Virus record (IMG/VR): IMGVR_UViG_3300025525_000040
Location: 1 to 51,582 of that record
Source: a virus
DNA: 51,582 bases
Reading direction: 5' to 3' (one strand)
Below, piece by piece: positions 15,852 to 23,440 of this stretch. Each line of letters starts with the position of its first letter. The stretch's first letter is position 1. A program made the translations under genes and the position numbers. Below the pieces are notes generated by a model. It saw nothing but the letters and a program-made list of their open reading frames with translations, was not told the origin of the DNA and made no database searches.

Positions 15852-16559
15852 ATGTTCGAAAAGCGATTACTTGATTTTGTTGCAGGAATAAGCCCCTGGT
15901 TGGCTCCTTTGGTGCCGACCTATTTTGCGGCCTACAACGCCTATTACTACCTTGCGAAAGGTAAGGAGTGGTGGGACGTGGGTGCAGTGATAGTTGTGGC
16001 GCTGGTGGTCGAAACCATCGGCCTGGCCGGAGTGCATACGGCCATCCAGTTTTGGAACTGGAACCGGACGCGGTTGAAGTCTGACGATGCTGCGCCTATG
16101 GGTTTGGCAATCCTGGCGGTGGTGGCCTATGTGGTCATCATTATCCTGGTGAACGGCCTGTTGGATTGGTATGCCATTGCCGACCCCGACTCGCTGCCTT
16201 ACGTAAAAATTGTGGCAGTGGGTCTTCTATCACTTCTGGCGCTCAACTCTGCGTTGATTGTGGCACTGCGGGCAGGGCAGGCCGACAGGGAATTTCGGGC
16301 GGAAACTGCCCGGCAAGAGCGGAAAGACGCTCGGAAAGATGGCCGGAAAGTTGCCGACGACGAAGGGAAAGTTTCCGGAAACTTTCCGGCAGACTGGCGG
16401 AAGGTTCGGCCATTTATTTCTGACGGGGAGGTGGTCGAAATTGCGAAGATGAGCACACGGCAAATTCAGGAAAAATATCACTTACCGCAAGAGAAGACTG
16501 CGCGCAACTGGCGCGGTTATGCGACCCGGGAAGTAGAGCAGAAAGATGAGGTGCGTTGA
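15852..16559 (+). CDS. Multi-span membrane protein with HTH-like tail
   Basis: 235 residues from MFEKRLL (AAGGAG six bases ahead). Four membrane spans lie in the first 130 residues. A Lys/Arg/Asp-rich connector (ARQERKDARKDGRKVADDEG) follows and then a helix-turn-helix-like segment (TRQIQEKYHLPQEKTARNW). The layout suggests a membrane-bound DNA-binding protein next to the translocase. The connector is encoded by repeated CGGAAAG units and a perfect 22-bp palindrome (16366-16387). Confidence 0.65.
   Translation: MFEKRLLDFVAGISPWLAPLVPTYFAAYNAYYYLAKGKEWWDVGAVIVVALVVETIGLAGVHTAIQFWNWNRTRLKSDDAAPMGLAILAVVAYVVIIILVNGLLDWYAIADPDSLPYVKIVAVGLLSLLALNSALIVALRAGQADREFRAETARQERKDARKDGRKVADDEGKVSGNFPADWRKVRPFISDGEVVEIAKMSTRQIQEKYHLPQEKTARNWRGYATREVEQKDEVR
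16320..16390. repeat. CGGAAAG repeats and a 22-bp perfect palindrome
   Basis: GGAAAG recurs at about 16321, 16333, 16345 and 16366. The last starts a perfect palindrome at 16366-16387 (half-site GGAAAGTTTCC followed by its reverse complement). It lies about 170 bases before the replication initiator gene. Confidence 0.6.
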
Positions 16560-17788
16560 TGAATACTCGGATGATGTTCACCCGGTCGTTGAAAGGTTTG
16601 CCATCGACAATATTTGTGGTCTTTTTGATGACCCGGCGCATGATGACCACGTCGGAGTTGGTGATATGGGCAGACAGCAACGATGACGACGTGCGCAAGG
16701 CTCTGCGCGTGCTGGAAGGCCTGCAGGTGGTTTCGGTCGATGTTCGTGAGCGCGGCGAAAAGTGGTACGGGTTGGCCACGGGATATCAAGATGCGCTGCC
16801 AGGCATGTTCGATGCGCTGGAAGGCGAACAAGGAGCGTTGATGTCAGGTTCCGATTTTTCGGATTCTGGCAGGGCCGACAGCGAAAAACAACAACGAAAC
16901 ATCGTTTTCGACGTCGAAAACGGGTCAGAATCCGATAAATCGGATTCTGAAGACTCTAGACTAGAGAGTCTAGAGTCTTCTAGTTCTTTAAAGACCTTAG
17001 AAGATTCTAACTACCTAGACTCTGGGGCAGGTTCCGATTTTTCGGAACCTGAATTGGCCGAAAAGACCACGCCGGAGAGTTTGTGCAGGGAGGCGTACCG
17101 ACTGCTCGGGAAGTCGGTGCGATGCGATGATGTGGTCAGGGCCAGGCCGATACGCGAGATATTGGCTTGGATGGCGCAGGGGTACCAATCGCGGGATGAC
17201 TTGATGTCACCGGTGGGATTTGTCTATCGGGCCATTCGACGCGAACTCAAAAAGGGCAAAAAGGTCGACGCAAACAAGCGGCCGGACCCGCAATACTTGA
17301 GCAATCCATTTGAATTTTTGACGTATGACTACCTGGCCGCGGTCGGCCTGGCCGAATATCATGTGCAGCGGTGCCCGCGGTGCGGCGAGACGGGGGGCAG
17401 GCATGTGGTGAGTTGCCTGAATGGGGTTGATTATGAGCGGGTGACAGAGACTGAAACGCGCATCAGCATTGACCCGTCCGCGGTGATTGAGGGGGATTGG
17501 CCTGAAACTACCGAGAGCCTGGCCGCAGTGAGTGTTTGGGGCAGTCTGCTCGAGCATTATGCAGAATCACTGCCCCGAGCCGCCTACGAAACCTGGGTCA
17601 AGGATGTGCGCCTACAGGGGTATCGGGACGGGATTGTTTATTTGGCCGCGCGGAATGCGTTTGCGGTCGATTGGGTGAGTGAGCGACTCGGCGAGAGCAT
17701 TCAGGCACATTTTGCAGAGCAGTTGGATGGGTTTCGAGACGTGAAATTTGTTCTTCGGGCTGTTTCTGTGGAAACGGAGGATGACTGA
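16559..17788 (+). CDS. Replication initiator-like protein with DnaA-N-type domain
   Basis: 409 residues. N-terminus: a winged-helix-like segment (TTSELVIWADSNDDDVRKALRVLEGLQVVSV). Residues about 95-170 are a Ser/Asp/Glu-rich linker encoded by the iteron cluster. A middle domain holds CPRCGETGGRHVVSC. The C-terminal 90 residues match the DnaA N-terminal domain pattern (WGSLLEHYAESLPRAAYETW... IVYLAARNAFAVDWV). Phage initiators of the lambda O/DnaA-N type bind their origin inside their own gene and recruit helicase. ATG overlaps the previous stop; an upstream TTG is less likely. No helicase or loader gene is recognisable nearby, so host DnaB would be used. Confidence 0.75.
   Translation: MNTRMMFTRSLKGLPSTIFVVFLMTRRMMTTSELVIWADSNDDDVRKALRVLEGLQVVSVDVRERGEKWYGLATGYQDALPGMFDALEGEQGALMSGSDFSDSGRADSEKQQRNIVFDVENGSESDKSDSEDSRLESLESSSSLKTLEDSNYLDSGAGSDFSEPELAEKTTPESLCREAYRLLGKSVRCDDVVRARPIREILAWMAQGYQSRDDLMSPVGFVYRAIRRELKKGKKVDANKRPDPQYLSNPFEFLTYDYLAAVGLAEYHVQRCPRCGETGGRHVVSCLNGVDYERVTETETRISIDPSAVIEGDWPETTESLAAVSVWGSLLEHYAESLPRAAYETWVKDVRLQGYRDGIVYLAARNAFAVDWVSERLGESIQAHFAEQLDGFRDVKFVLRAVSVETEDD
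16845..17051. other. Putative replication origin: palindromic iterons in the initiator gene
   Basis: Three 24-bp elements of the form CAGRWTCCGAT-WWW-TCGGAWYCTG lie at 16845-16868, 16926-16949 and 17028-17051; the second and third are perfect or near-perfect palindromes. Between them are a perfect 20-bp palindrome (16903-16922, half-site CGTTTTCGAC) and a 14-bp-arm inverted repeat (16949-16962 / 16967-16980, GAAGACTCTAGACT). An AT-richer stretch (16981-17015) follows. The arrangement resembles an origin embedded in a phage initiator gene. Confidence 0.65.
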
Positions 17789-17789
17789 T

Positions 17790-18065
17790 ATGCGCGACCT
17801 ACGACCAGAACTGAACTTGTCTGTGCTGCTGCGGTTGTTGGCTGAACAAAAGCGCGTGAACGAGAACTTGCACAATGTAGCGGCATCGATGCTCAAGCCC
17901 GGCACAACGGTGCAGTACCAGTACAACGCGCGTCGATATTTTGGCGACGTTGAAGATGTGATAGGGATGCCAGGAACAACCCGTGTGCGCGTCAAGAACT
18001 TGTCCACGCAGAAGGTGCGCGATATCCAACTCAGCGACATCACCGGTTTGGTTAAGGAGGAGTGA
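17790..18065 (+). CDS. Hypothetical protein, possible SH3-like fold
   Basis: 91 residues from MRDLRPELN, preceded by GGAGG at nine bases; an ATG nine bases earlier is also possible. The second half (GTTVQYQYNARRYFGDVEDVIGMPGTTRVRVKNL) is a run of short strands like a small beta-barrel. Function unknown. Confidence 0.5.
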   Translation: MRDLRPELNLSVLLRLLAEQKRVNENLHNVAASMLKPGTTVQYQYNARRYFGDVEDVIGMPGTTRVRVKNLSTQKVRDIQLSDITGLVKEE

Positions 18066-18067
18066 GG

Positions 18068-18382
18068 ATGCCAGCAAACGAACGCAAGTATTGGCCGACC
18101 CCATCAAAGCATGCTCATGTTTTGGGCGAGGTGAGGCAGGTCAAGCACGGCAAGGGCGTCACATCTGCGCTGTATCTGTACCAGGCATCCGTTGAGCGCG
18201 GTGATGAGCCACAGGAGCTGCCCGCAGCGCGCGCCAGGGCTATTATTGGGGCCTGTTCGGGGATTGTCTGCACTATTTGCGGACAGGAGGTCGATTGGAC
18301 AGAGCCGCCGACCGAGGCTTATCTGCGTTTGATGTCGCATTACCCGGCGATAGCGGTGGGTGATGGGGTAATGCAATCATGA
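18068..18382 (+). CDS. Hypothetical protein with CxxC
   Basis: 104 residues. Contains VCTICGQEVDW and an N-terminus rich in basic residues. It starts right after the previous stop with AGGAGGAGTGAGG as ribosome site. Might bind zinc with residues contributed elsewhere; unknown. Confidence 0.5.
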   Translation: MPANERKYWPTPSKHAHVLGEVRQVKHGKGVTSALYLYQASVERGDEPQELPAARARAIIGACSGIVCTICGQEVDWTEPPTEAYLRLMSHYPAIAVGDGVMQS

Positions 18383-18412
18383 ACTCGGCGGACTGCCGAG
18401 AAAAGAGAAAAG

Positions 18413-18622
18413 ATGCCAACGTTATCTTTGAGAATTATAAAAAAGCCTCGCAGAAGTCGTTACTGTGATACATGCGGAAAACGCCTGGAAGGTGAAACTA
18501 TCCGACTCTATGGCATGGCTGAATGTACGGATAAACCCTATGCTGTGTTTTTGCATCGACACTGTCTTACCAGCAAAAACGAACTCGCCATGCTGGAAGC
18601 CGCCGAAGTAAAGGAAAAATAA
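18413..18622 (+). CDS. Small putative zinc-ribbon protein
   Basis: 69 residues. YCDTCGKRLEGE and LHRHCLTSKNE supply a CxxC and an HxxC, a likely single zinc site. The gene and the next two are less GC-rich than the preceding operon, suggesting separate acquisition. Confidence 0.55.
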   Translation: MPTLSLRIIKKPRRSRYCDTCGKRLEGETIRLYGMAECTDKPYAVFLHRHCLTSKNELAMLEAAEVKEK

Positions 18623-18623
18623 A

Positions 18624-18983
18624 ATGGAACTTTGCGGAATATCTGGTCAGCCATACGGTGAGTGTAATGGCTTGCATGAAGATGAGTGCATTTGGAAGTG
18701 TGGTCAATGTGGCGGGAATGTTTATAACTGCATCTGCCCCGAAGAAACCACGCCATTTATAGGTGTTGATATTGCACATAGTAAAGATAAAACCGTAACA
18801 ATGGTTGCGGAAAAATGTTCGTTTGATGGTTGTTCCGAATTGGTCTGTGAAGCAGAAAAAGAATCTCCAGACCGTATGCGCTTTTGCCAGAAGCATCACG
18901 ACCAGCTGGCGCAATACGTGAAAGAAAATGCCATACCTAAAATCTTCAGTTTTTGGTTAAAGGCGAATGGAGGAACACAATGA
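18624..18983 (+). CDS. Cys-rich hypothetical protein
   Basis: 119 residues with eleven cysteines (CGISGQPYGECNG, CIWKCGQCGGNVYNCIC, CSFDGCSELVC, FCQKHHDQL). Likely two zinc-binding modules. Follows the previous gene by one base. No family recognised. Confidence 0.55.
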   Translation: MELCGISGQPYGECNGLHEDECIWKCGQCGGNVYNCICPEETTPFIGVDIAHSKDKTVTMVAEKCSFDGCSELVCEAEKESPDRMRFCQKHHDQLAQYVKENAIPKIFSFWLKANGGTQ

Positions 18984-19300
18984 GCTATGTACCGGTCCCG
19001 CCGCCACCAAAGAAGTTGAGCCTTACTGGTAACTCAGACGCCGACATTCCGCATTGTGACTATTGCAGGAGTGTTTTATTTCTGGATTATCGGGGTTGTT
19101 GTTGCGCTTGTGGCGCACCAGGAAGTGAGCATGTCCTGCTACCTGTGACGGCTTCTCCACAAAAGATTGCGGTGTTGAAGGTTTCCCGTATGTTATCAGC
19201 AGCCGCTCTTGAAAGAATTCATCAACAATGGTTGGATAATTTCGGGCCAGACTCGAAGCTGGTAATATTGGATAATGACATGGATATTGAGTTTTTGTGA
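18980..19300 (+). CDS. Cys-rich hypothetical protein
   Basis: 106 residues; HCDYCRSVLFLDYRGCCCACGAPG gives a zinc-ribbon-like cluster after a proline-rich start (VPVPPPPKK). ATGA overlap with the preceding gene. Last gene of the early block before the late-region RNA element. Confidence 0.55.
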   Translation: MSYVPVPPPPKKLSLTGNSDADIPHCDYCRSVLFLDYRGCCCACGAPGSEHVLLPVTASPQKIAVLKVSRMLSAAALERIHQQWLDNFGPDSKLVILDNDMDIEFL

Positions 19301-19336
19301 GCAGATGTGAACAGGTCGTCACTGGGCAAAAACATG

Positions 19337-19342
19337 TATAAT
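19337..19342 (+). promoter_or_regulatory. Candidate -10 box ahead of the first late-region RNA
   Basis: Perfect TATAAT with a TG extension region upstream, but no good -35 at 17 bases (GGTCGT / CGTCAC). A transcript from here would start near 19350 and include an AAAGGAGG sequence and the conserved RNA. Confidence 0.4.
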
Positions 19343-19394
19343 AAAAAATGAAAGGAGGTTTTGTTCTAAAAGTAGTGCTGTAACAATCTATTCG

Positions 19395-19470
19395 TTTGCA
19401 GTCCTGGTGTAGACCGGGACATTTGTCGGAAATGATGCACCCGGCGCCTTTATGGCGTCGGGTGCTTTTT
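19395..19470 (+). ncRNA. Late-region structured RNA, copy 1
   Basis: Two hairpins. First: GTCCTGGT-GTAG-ACCGGGAC (19401-19420, 8 pairs). Linker ATTTGTCGGAAATGAT. Second: 12-bp stem 19437-19448 / 19454-19465 with loop TTTAT followed by T5, an intrinsic terminator. The same architecture recurs at 26024-26101 with compensatory changes. It lies 30 bases before the holin-like gene at the head of the late genes. Confidence 0.7.
19437..19470 (+). terminator. Intrinsic terminator closing RNA copy 1
   Basis: Arms GCACCCGGCGCC and GGCGTCGGGTGC (one G-T pair), pentaloop TTTAT, then TTTTT. It would stop transcription between early and late genes unless antiterminated. Confidence 0.85.
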
Positions 19471-19500
19471 GTTTCCACTTACCTAACCAAGGAGAAAACT

Positions 19501-19947
19501 ATGAAGTTCAATCTCGAATCTGTTTTGAAAAGCCTGGGCCTCCCAGTTGGGCTGGTGGCTGTTTTTGCTGCCGTGTTGGCTTTGTTCGGCCTGGACTTGG
19601 ATATCGTCCTGGTCATTGCCGGCAGCATGATTGGCCTGCAGGCTTTGTTCAGTTTGTTGGTCGACGTGCTCAAGTGGGCAGGGGTCGTTGCCGACGACAC
19701 CGCTGGGGTATGGTCGGCCGTGTTCAATCTGTTGGGCCTTGCCGGCATTGCTGTTGTGTTGGGATTTCATCCCAGCTTCGACTATGCAGCTGTCGATTCA
19801 CAAATACTTGATGTCGTCAAAGTCCTCGGCCTGGTCTTTGGATATATCGTCCAGGTAGCCGGGACGAAGGGACTGCACCTGTTTCTTGTCAAAGGCCTGG
19901 GGTTGCGGGCGTTCTCGCATTCAGGCAGCAGGGAATTTCCGTTCTAA
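19501..19947 (+). CDS. Holin-like membrane protein
   Basis: 148 residues with about four hydrophobic segments (LPVGLVAVFAAVLALFGL, IVLVIAGSMIGLQALFSLLV, SAVFNLLGLAGIAVVLGF, VLGLVFGYIVQVAG) and a short polar C-terminus. Good AAGGAG site. Located first in the late region and next to a structured leader. Size and topology suit a holin or a related phage membrane protein, but there is no specific motif, and no endolysin gene is adjacent. Confidence 0.5.
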   Translation: MKFNLESVLKSLGLPVGLVAVFAAVLALFGLDLDIVLVIAGSMIGLQALFSLLVDVLKWAGVVADDTAGVWSAVFNLLGLAGIAVVLGFHPSFDYAAVDSQILDVVKVLGLVFGYIVQVAGTKGLHLFLVKGLGLRAFSHSGSREFPF

Positions 19948-20309
19948 TGCCCAGGAAGCCGCCCCGGCTTTGCGCCGCTCCGGGTTGTCCTGCGCTGGTC
20001 TACGAAGGGAGCCGGTGTGATGAGCACCGACTCCCACGTCCGCCTGATAACCGGCCCAATGCCACCCGTCGAGGCTACGGGTTTGCATGGCAGAAGAAAC
20101 GCAAGGCCTGGCTGGAAGAGCATCCGTGGTGCGTTGATTTGTATGGCGTTCACCGTGGGCTTCTGGTTCGGGCAACCATTGTTGACCATATTATTCCGTT
20201 ACGACAAGGAGGTCGTGATGATGAAACCAACTACCAATCCTTGTGTGTCACTTGCAATAACCGCAAGACCGCGCACGATGGCAGTCGTCGAGGGGGTAGG
20301 GGGGATTAA
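19947..20309 (+). CDS. HNH endonuclease, terminase-associated
   Basis: 120 residues. N-terminal CxxxxC/CxxH cluster (CAAPGCPALVYEGSRCDEH), then an HNH core: VDHIIPLRQGG (about 79-89), asparagine in ETNYQSLC (94-101) and CVTCNNRKT zinc residues. In HK97-like phages an HNH protein beside the terminase is needed for cos cleavage and packaging; position here fits that role. It overlaps the holin-like gene stop by one base. Confidence 0.85.
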   Translation: MPRKPPRLCAAPGCPALVYEGSRCDEHRLPRPPDNRPNATRRGYGFAWQKKRKAWLEEHPWCVDLYGVHRGLLVRATIVDHIIPLRQGGRDDETNYQSLCVTCNNRKTAHDGSRRGGRGD

Positions 20310-20392
20310 ATCTTCACAGTCTATGGTCGCTAGACCGGCGCATGGGTCGTGCGTATTTACCCGCGAAATTAGGTAGGGGGGGGTAGGTATGA

Positions 20393-20878
20393 ATGCGAGG
20401 ACGAAAACCAAAACCTACCACCGTGAAATTGCTCGCAGGCAATCCTGGAAAGCGAGCAATCAACCATGCAGAGCCTCGTCCAACAATAGTTTTTCCCTCG
20501 GCTCCAGAACATTTGGGCGATGATGAGAAAAACAAATGGTTGGCCGTTGTTCAGGAACTGTACACTCTCGGTCTCGTTACAACTGTTGACAAAGATGCGC
20601 TTGCCATGTATTGCGTGATTTATGTTCGCTGGTTGAAGGCCGAAAGGATGGTGCGCGAAAAAGGCGAAATTATTAAAACGGCAGCCGGGAACATTATTCA
20701 GAATCCCTACTTGGCAATAGCAAATCGCGCACTTGACCAGTTGAACAAGCTTGGTGCTGAGTTTGGAATGACACCTAGTAGCCGCTCACGAGTCAAAGTT
20801 GAACTACCCAACGCGGAGAGCGAACTGGAAGAAATGCTTTTTGGAAAAAGAATAAGGGTTTCAAATTATGACCGATGA
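20393..20878 (+). CDS. Terminase small subunit, P27 family (copy A)
   Basis: 161 residues opening RGRKPKPTTVKLLAGNPGKRA, the P27/TerS N-terminal signature, and ending with MTPSSRSR near the C-terminus. TerS recognises the packaging site and loads TerL. The gene is separated from TerL by two methyltransferases and a second small subunit at 23437 that shares the same N-terminal and GMTPSSRSR blocks. Which one serves packaging is uncertain; copy B sits directly before TerL. Confidence 0.85.
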   Translation: MRGRKPKPTTVKLLAGNPGKRAINHAEPRPTIVFPSAPEHLGDDEKNKWLAVVQELYTLGLVTTVDKDALAMYCVIYVRWLKAERMVREKGEIIKTAAGNIIQNPYLAIANRALDQLNKLGAEFGMTPSSRSRVKVELPNAESELEEMLFGKRIRVSNYDR

Positions 20879-22196
20879 CCTCACTTATATAGCGGAAGGC
20901 TTAAGAAGTCTGGCCGTCCCTATTGACGATTTGCATATCGACCCGGCCAACGCGCGGAAAGGTCACGCGCTGGACAGGATAGCCTCTTCTTTGAAAGCCT
21001 ATGGACAGCGCAAACCCATTATTGCCAATCGCCTGCAAAACGGCAAAATCGAGGCAGGCAATGGAACTTGGCTTGCAGCCAAGCGGATAGGTTGGAGCCA
21101 CATTGCGGTTGTTTTTGTTGAAGATGACCCGGCCACCGCAGCCGCTTATGGAATCGCGGACAACCGCCTGAGTGAGTTGAGCGAGTGGGACCTCGATGCG
21201 CTTGGGGCTTTGCTGCCAACCGTTGATGACCTGTTTACGGGTTTCACGGATGGTGAAATACGTGATGTCCTGGGAGAGCGGGGAGATGGGCTGATGGTGG
21301 ACCCAGGGCCGCAGGATGACCATCTGCTCGAGCTTTGCGAAAAATGGCAAACTGCTTCCGACCAGGCCTGGCAGCTCGGCAAGCACACATTAGTTTGCGC
21401 AGATACGATGCGCTTGGACATTGGGGCCTTGCAGTGGGGCGGAGTAGCGGCGCTGGCAGTTACATCTCCGCCTTATTGGGTCGGTAAAGATTATGAGCGC
21501 GAGAAAAGTGTGGAAGAGATAGAGAAGTTTATCGCCGAGGTTGCCCGAGTCATTGCATCCGTGGTGCGCGTTGACGAGTCACGTATTGTGATTAATACCG
21601 GAACAGGTTTCACAACGTCGTTTGATAAACGCAAGAAGCGCCAGGTGTTATTGCTGATAGATAAGTGGGCCAATGCTTTCTACCCGCATGGCTGGAATTT
21701 GCGCCATGTAAGGCACTGGCTGAAGGAAGGCCAGGTTGCAGCTTTATCGCCCAAGAGTGATTTGATTGACCAGCACTCGGAGTTTATTGGCGCATTTGAA
21801 CATGATGACGGCTTGCCGTTGAGCTTTACCGATTCCTTGAACGAGCAAGACATACTATCGCTTGAAACTTTCTACAATCGAGACGGTAAGAGCCGAGGGC
21901 AGGGAAAAACAAACCAGAAGTGGGCGCTGCGCTCGTATTGGAATGACATCAAGGGCACAGCTGGCGCGCATGGCCATGTGGCCGCATTTCCGTTGGAAAT
22001 CCCTGCACGGCATATCTTGCTTTATACCCGGCCAGACGAGGTTGTTTTTGACCCTTTCAGCGGGTCTGGAACGTCTTTGATTGCTTGTGAAATTCTAAAC
22101 CGAGTCTGCTGGGCTGCTGAAATTGACCCCCACTATGTAGCCGCGACCCTGGAACGATGGCACCTGATGACGGGGAAGATGCCTGAAAGGAAGTAG
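20868..22196 (+). CDS. ParB-like domain fused to DNA methyltransferase, N4-cytosine type motif
   Basis: 442 residues. Residues 10-110 are a ParB/sulfiredoxin-like domain (DPANARKGH, GQRKPIIANRLQNGKIEAGNGTW). The catalytic part is beta-class: motif IV TSPPYW (199-204) comes first and motif I FDPFSGSGT (394-402) near the end. TSPPYW is the form typical of N4-cytosine (or some C5-neighbour) enzymes. No restriction nuclease is adjacent, so it is an orphan, probably protecting phage DNA against host restriction. It overlaps terminase copy A by 11 bases. Confidence 0.85.
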   Translation: MTDDLTYIAEGLRSLAVPIDDLHIDPANARKGHALDRIASSLKAYGQRKPIIANRLQNGKIEAGNGTWLAAKRIGWSHIAVVFVEDDPATAAAYGIADNRLSELSEWDLDALGALLPTVDDLFTGFTDGEIRDVLGERGDGLMVDPGPQDDHLLELCEKWQTASDQAWQLGKHTLVCADTMRLDIGALQWGGVAALAVTSPPYWVGKDYEREKSVEEIEKFIAEVARVIASVVRVDESRIVINTGTGFTTSFDKRKKRQVLLLIDKWANAFYPHGWNLRHVRHWLKEGQVAALSPKSDLIDQHSEFIGAFEHDDGLPLSFTDSLNEQDILSLETFYNRDGKSRGQGKTNQKWALRSYWNDIKGTAGAHGHVAAFPLEIPARHILLYTRPDEVVFDPFSGSGTSLIACEILNRVCWAAEIDPHYVAATLERWHLMTGKMPERK

Positions 22197-22201
22197 CCCC
22201 A

Positions 22202-23440
22202 ATGACTGACCTGTCCTATATTACTGAATCTTTGAGACCCCTGGCAGTACCCGTTGCGAGCCTGCATGAAGACCCGGCCAATGCACGCATTGGGCATGAT
22301 GTAGAGCGAATCGCGGGCAGCCTGCGACAATATGGACAACGTAAACCCATTGTTGTGAACCGGCTACAGAACGGAAAGATTGAGGCTGGAAATGGCACCT
22401 ATCGCGCGGCTTTGCAATTGGGGTGGAGTCACATCGCTGTTGTTTTTGTGGATGATGACGCAGCCACCGCGGCGGCATTTGGGATTGCAGATAACCGCGT
22501 GGGAGAGTTTAGCCGTTGGGATGAAGATGTTTTGCGAGAACTGACCGGGAGCCTGGGCGACCTGTTTACCGGCTTTGAACCAGCTGAACTCGACGAGTTG
22601 GTTGGCGTTTCTACAGAAACGAAGCCGGTCCTTGACGACCCGGGGCCAGAACTTGAGCGCGCCGATGAGCTGCAGGCCAAGTGGCAAGTGCAGCCGGGCC
22701 AGATGTGGCGGCTGGGTAAGCAGCGCATCATGTGCGGCGATTCTACCCAGCAGGCCGATGTGAAGCGGTTGATGGGGAATGACCTCGCGCAGATGATATG
22801 GAGCGACCCGCCCTGGAATGTCAATTACGGCGGCGGAGTCGATGTCGAAAATGCACAGGGTTACAAGGTACGCACGATGAACAACGATAACCTGGGCAAA
22901 GACTTCCCGCTTTTTGTAGAGAAGTTTACCAAACGGATGTGGGAGTTTTGTGTACCCGGTGCGCCGATCTACCTGGTGATGGGCTCACAGGAGTGGCCGG
23001 TGATAGACCAACAATTGCGTGAGCGTGGTTTTCACTGGTCATCTACCATCGTATGGGTCAAAGACCAGCTGGTGCTCTCCAGGAAGGATTACCACACCCA
23101 ATTTGAGCCTATGTGGTATGGCTGGCGCGGGGATGCCGCCCGGTTGGTCGAGGTGGTGGACCGCAAGCAGTCTGATGTATGGTGCATCGACCGGCCCAAG
23201 AAAAGCGAAGACCACCCTACCCAGAAGCCGCTTGAGCTGGTCGAGCGGTCTATATCCAACTCCAGCAAGCCCGGGGCAGTTGTGCTTGACCTATTTTCCG
23301 GTTCTGGAACAACCCTGATGGCCTGTGAGCGACTGGGGCGGGTATGCCGCGCAATGGACAATGACCCCAAGTATGTGGCAGTTGGCCTTGAGCGCTGGTC
23401 AACCGCTACCGGCCAAAGTCCAGAATTGGAGGAGCCGTGA
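22202..23440 (+). CDS. ParB-like domain fused to DNA methyltransferase, N6-adenine type motif
   Basis: 412 residues. The first 110 residues are closely similar to the preceding protein (DPANARIGH, RQYGQRKPIVVNRLQNGK, SHIAVVFVDDD), but the catalytic half differs: motif IV SDPPWN (201-206), typical of N6-adenine methylases, and motif I LDLFSGSGTT (362-371). Target-recognition segments between them share no obvious similarity with copy one. Likely an orphan DNA methylase against restriction or for packaging control. Its stop overlaps the GTG start of terminase copy B. Confidence 0.88.
   Translation: MTDLSYITESLRPLAVPVASLHEDPANARIGHDVERIAGSLRQYGQRKPIVVNRLQNGKIEAGNGTYRAALQLGWSHIAVVFVDDDAATAAAFGIADNRVGEFSRWDEDVLRELTGSLGDLFTGFEPAELDELVGVSTETKPVLDDPGPELERADELQAKWQVQPGQMWRLGKQRIMCGDSTQQADVKRLMGNDLAQMIWSDPPWNVNYGGGVDVENAQGYKVRTMNNDNLGKDFPLFVEKFTKRMWEFCVPGAPIYLVMGSQEWPVIDQQLRERGFHWSSTIVWVKDQLVLSRKDYHTQFEPMWYGWRGDAARLVEVVDRKQSDVWCIDRPKKSEDHPTQKPLELVERSISNSSKPGAVVLDLFSGSGTTLMACERLGRVCRAMDNDPKYVAVGLERWSTATGQSPELEEP

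Noticed and set aside
20310-20392. Promoter or small gene between HNH and terminase genes
   Set aside because: Short, no frame or convincing -10/-35; only a G run that serves as a poor ribosome site.
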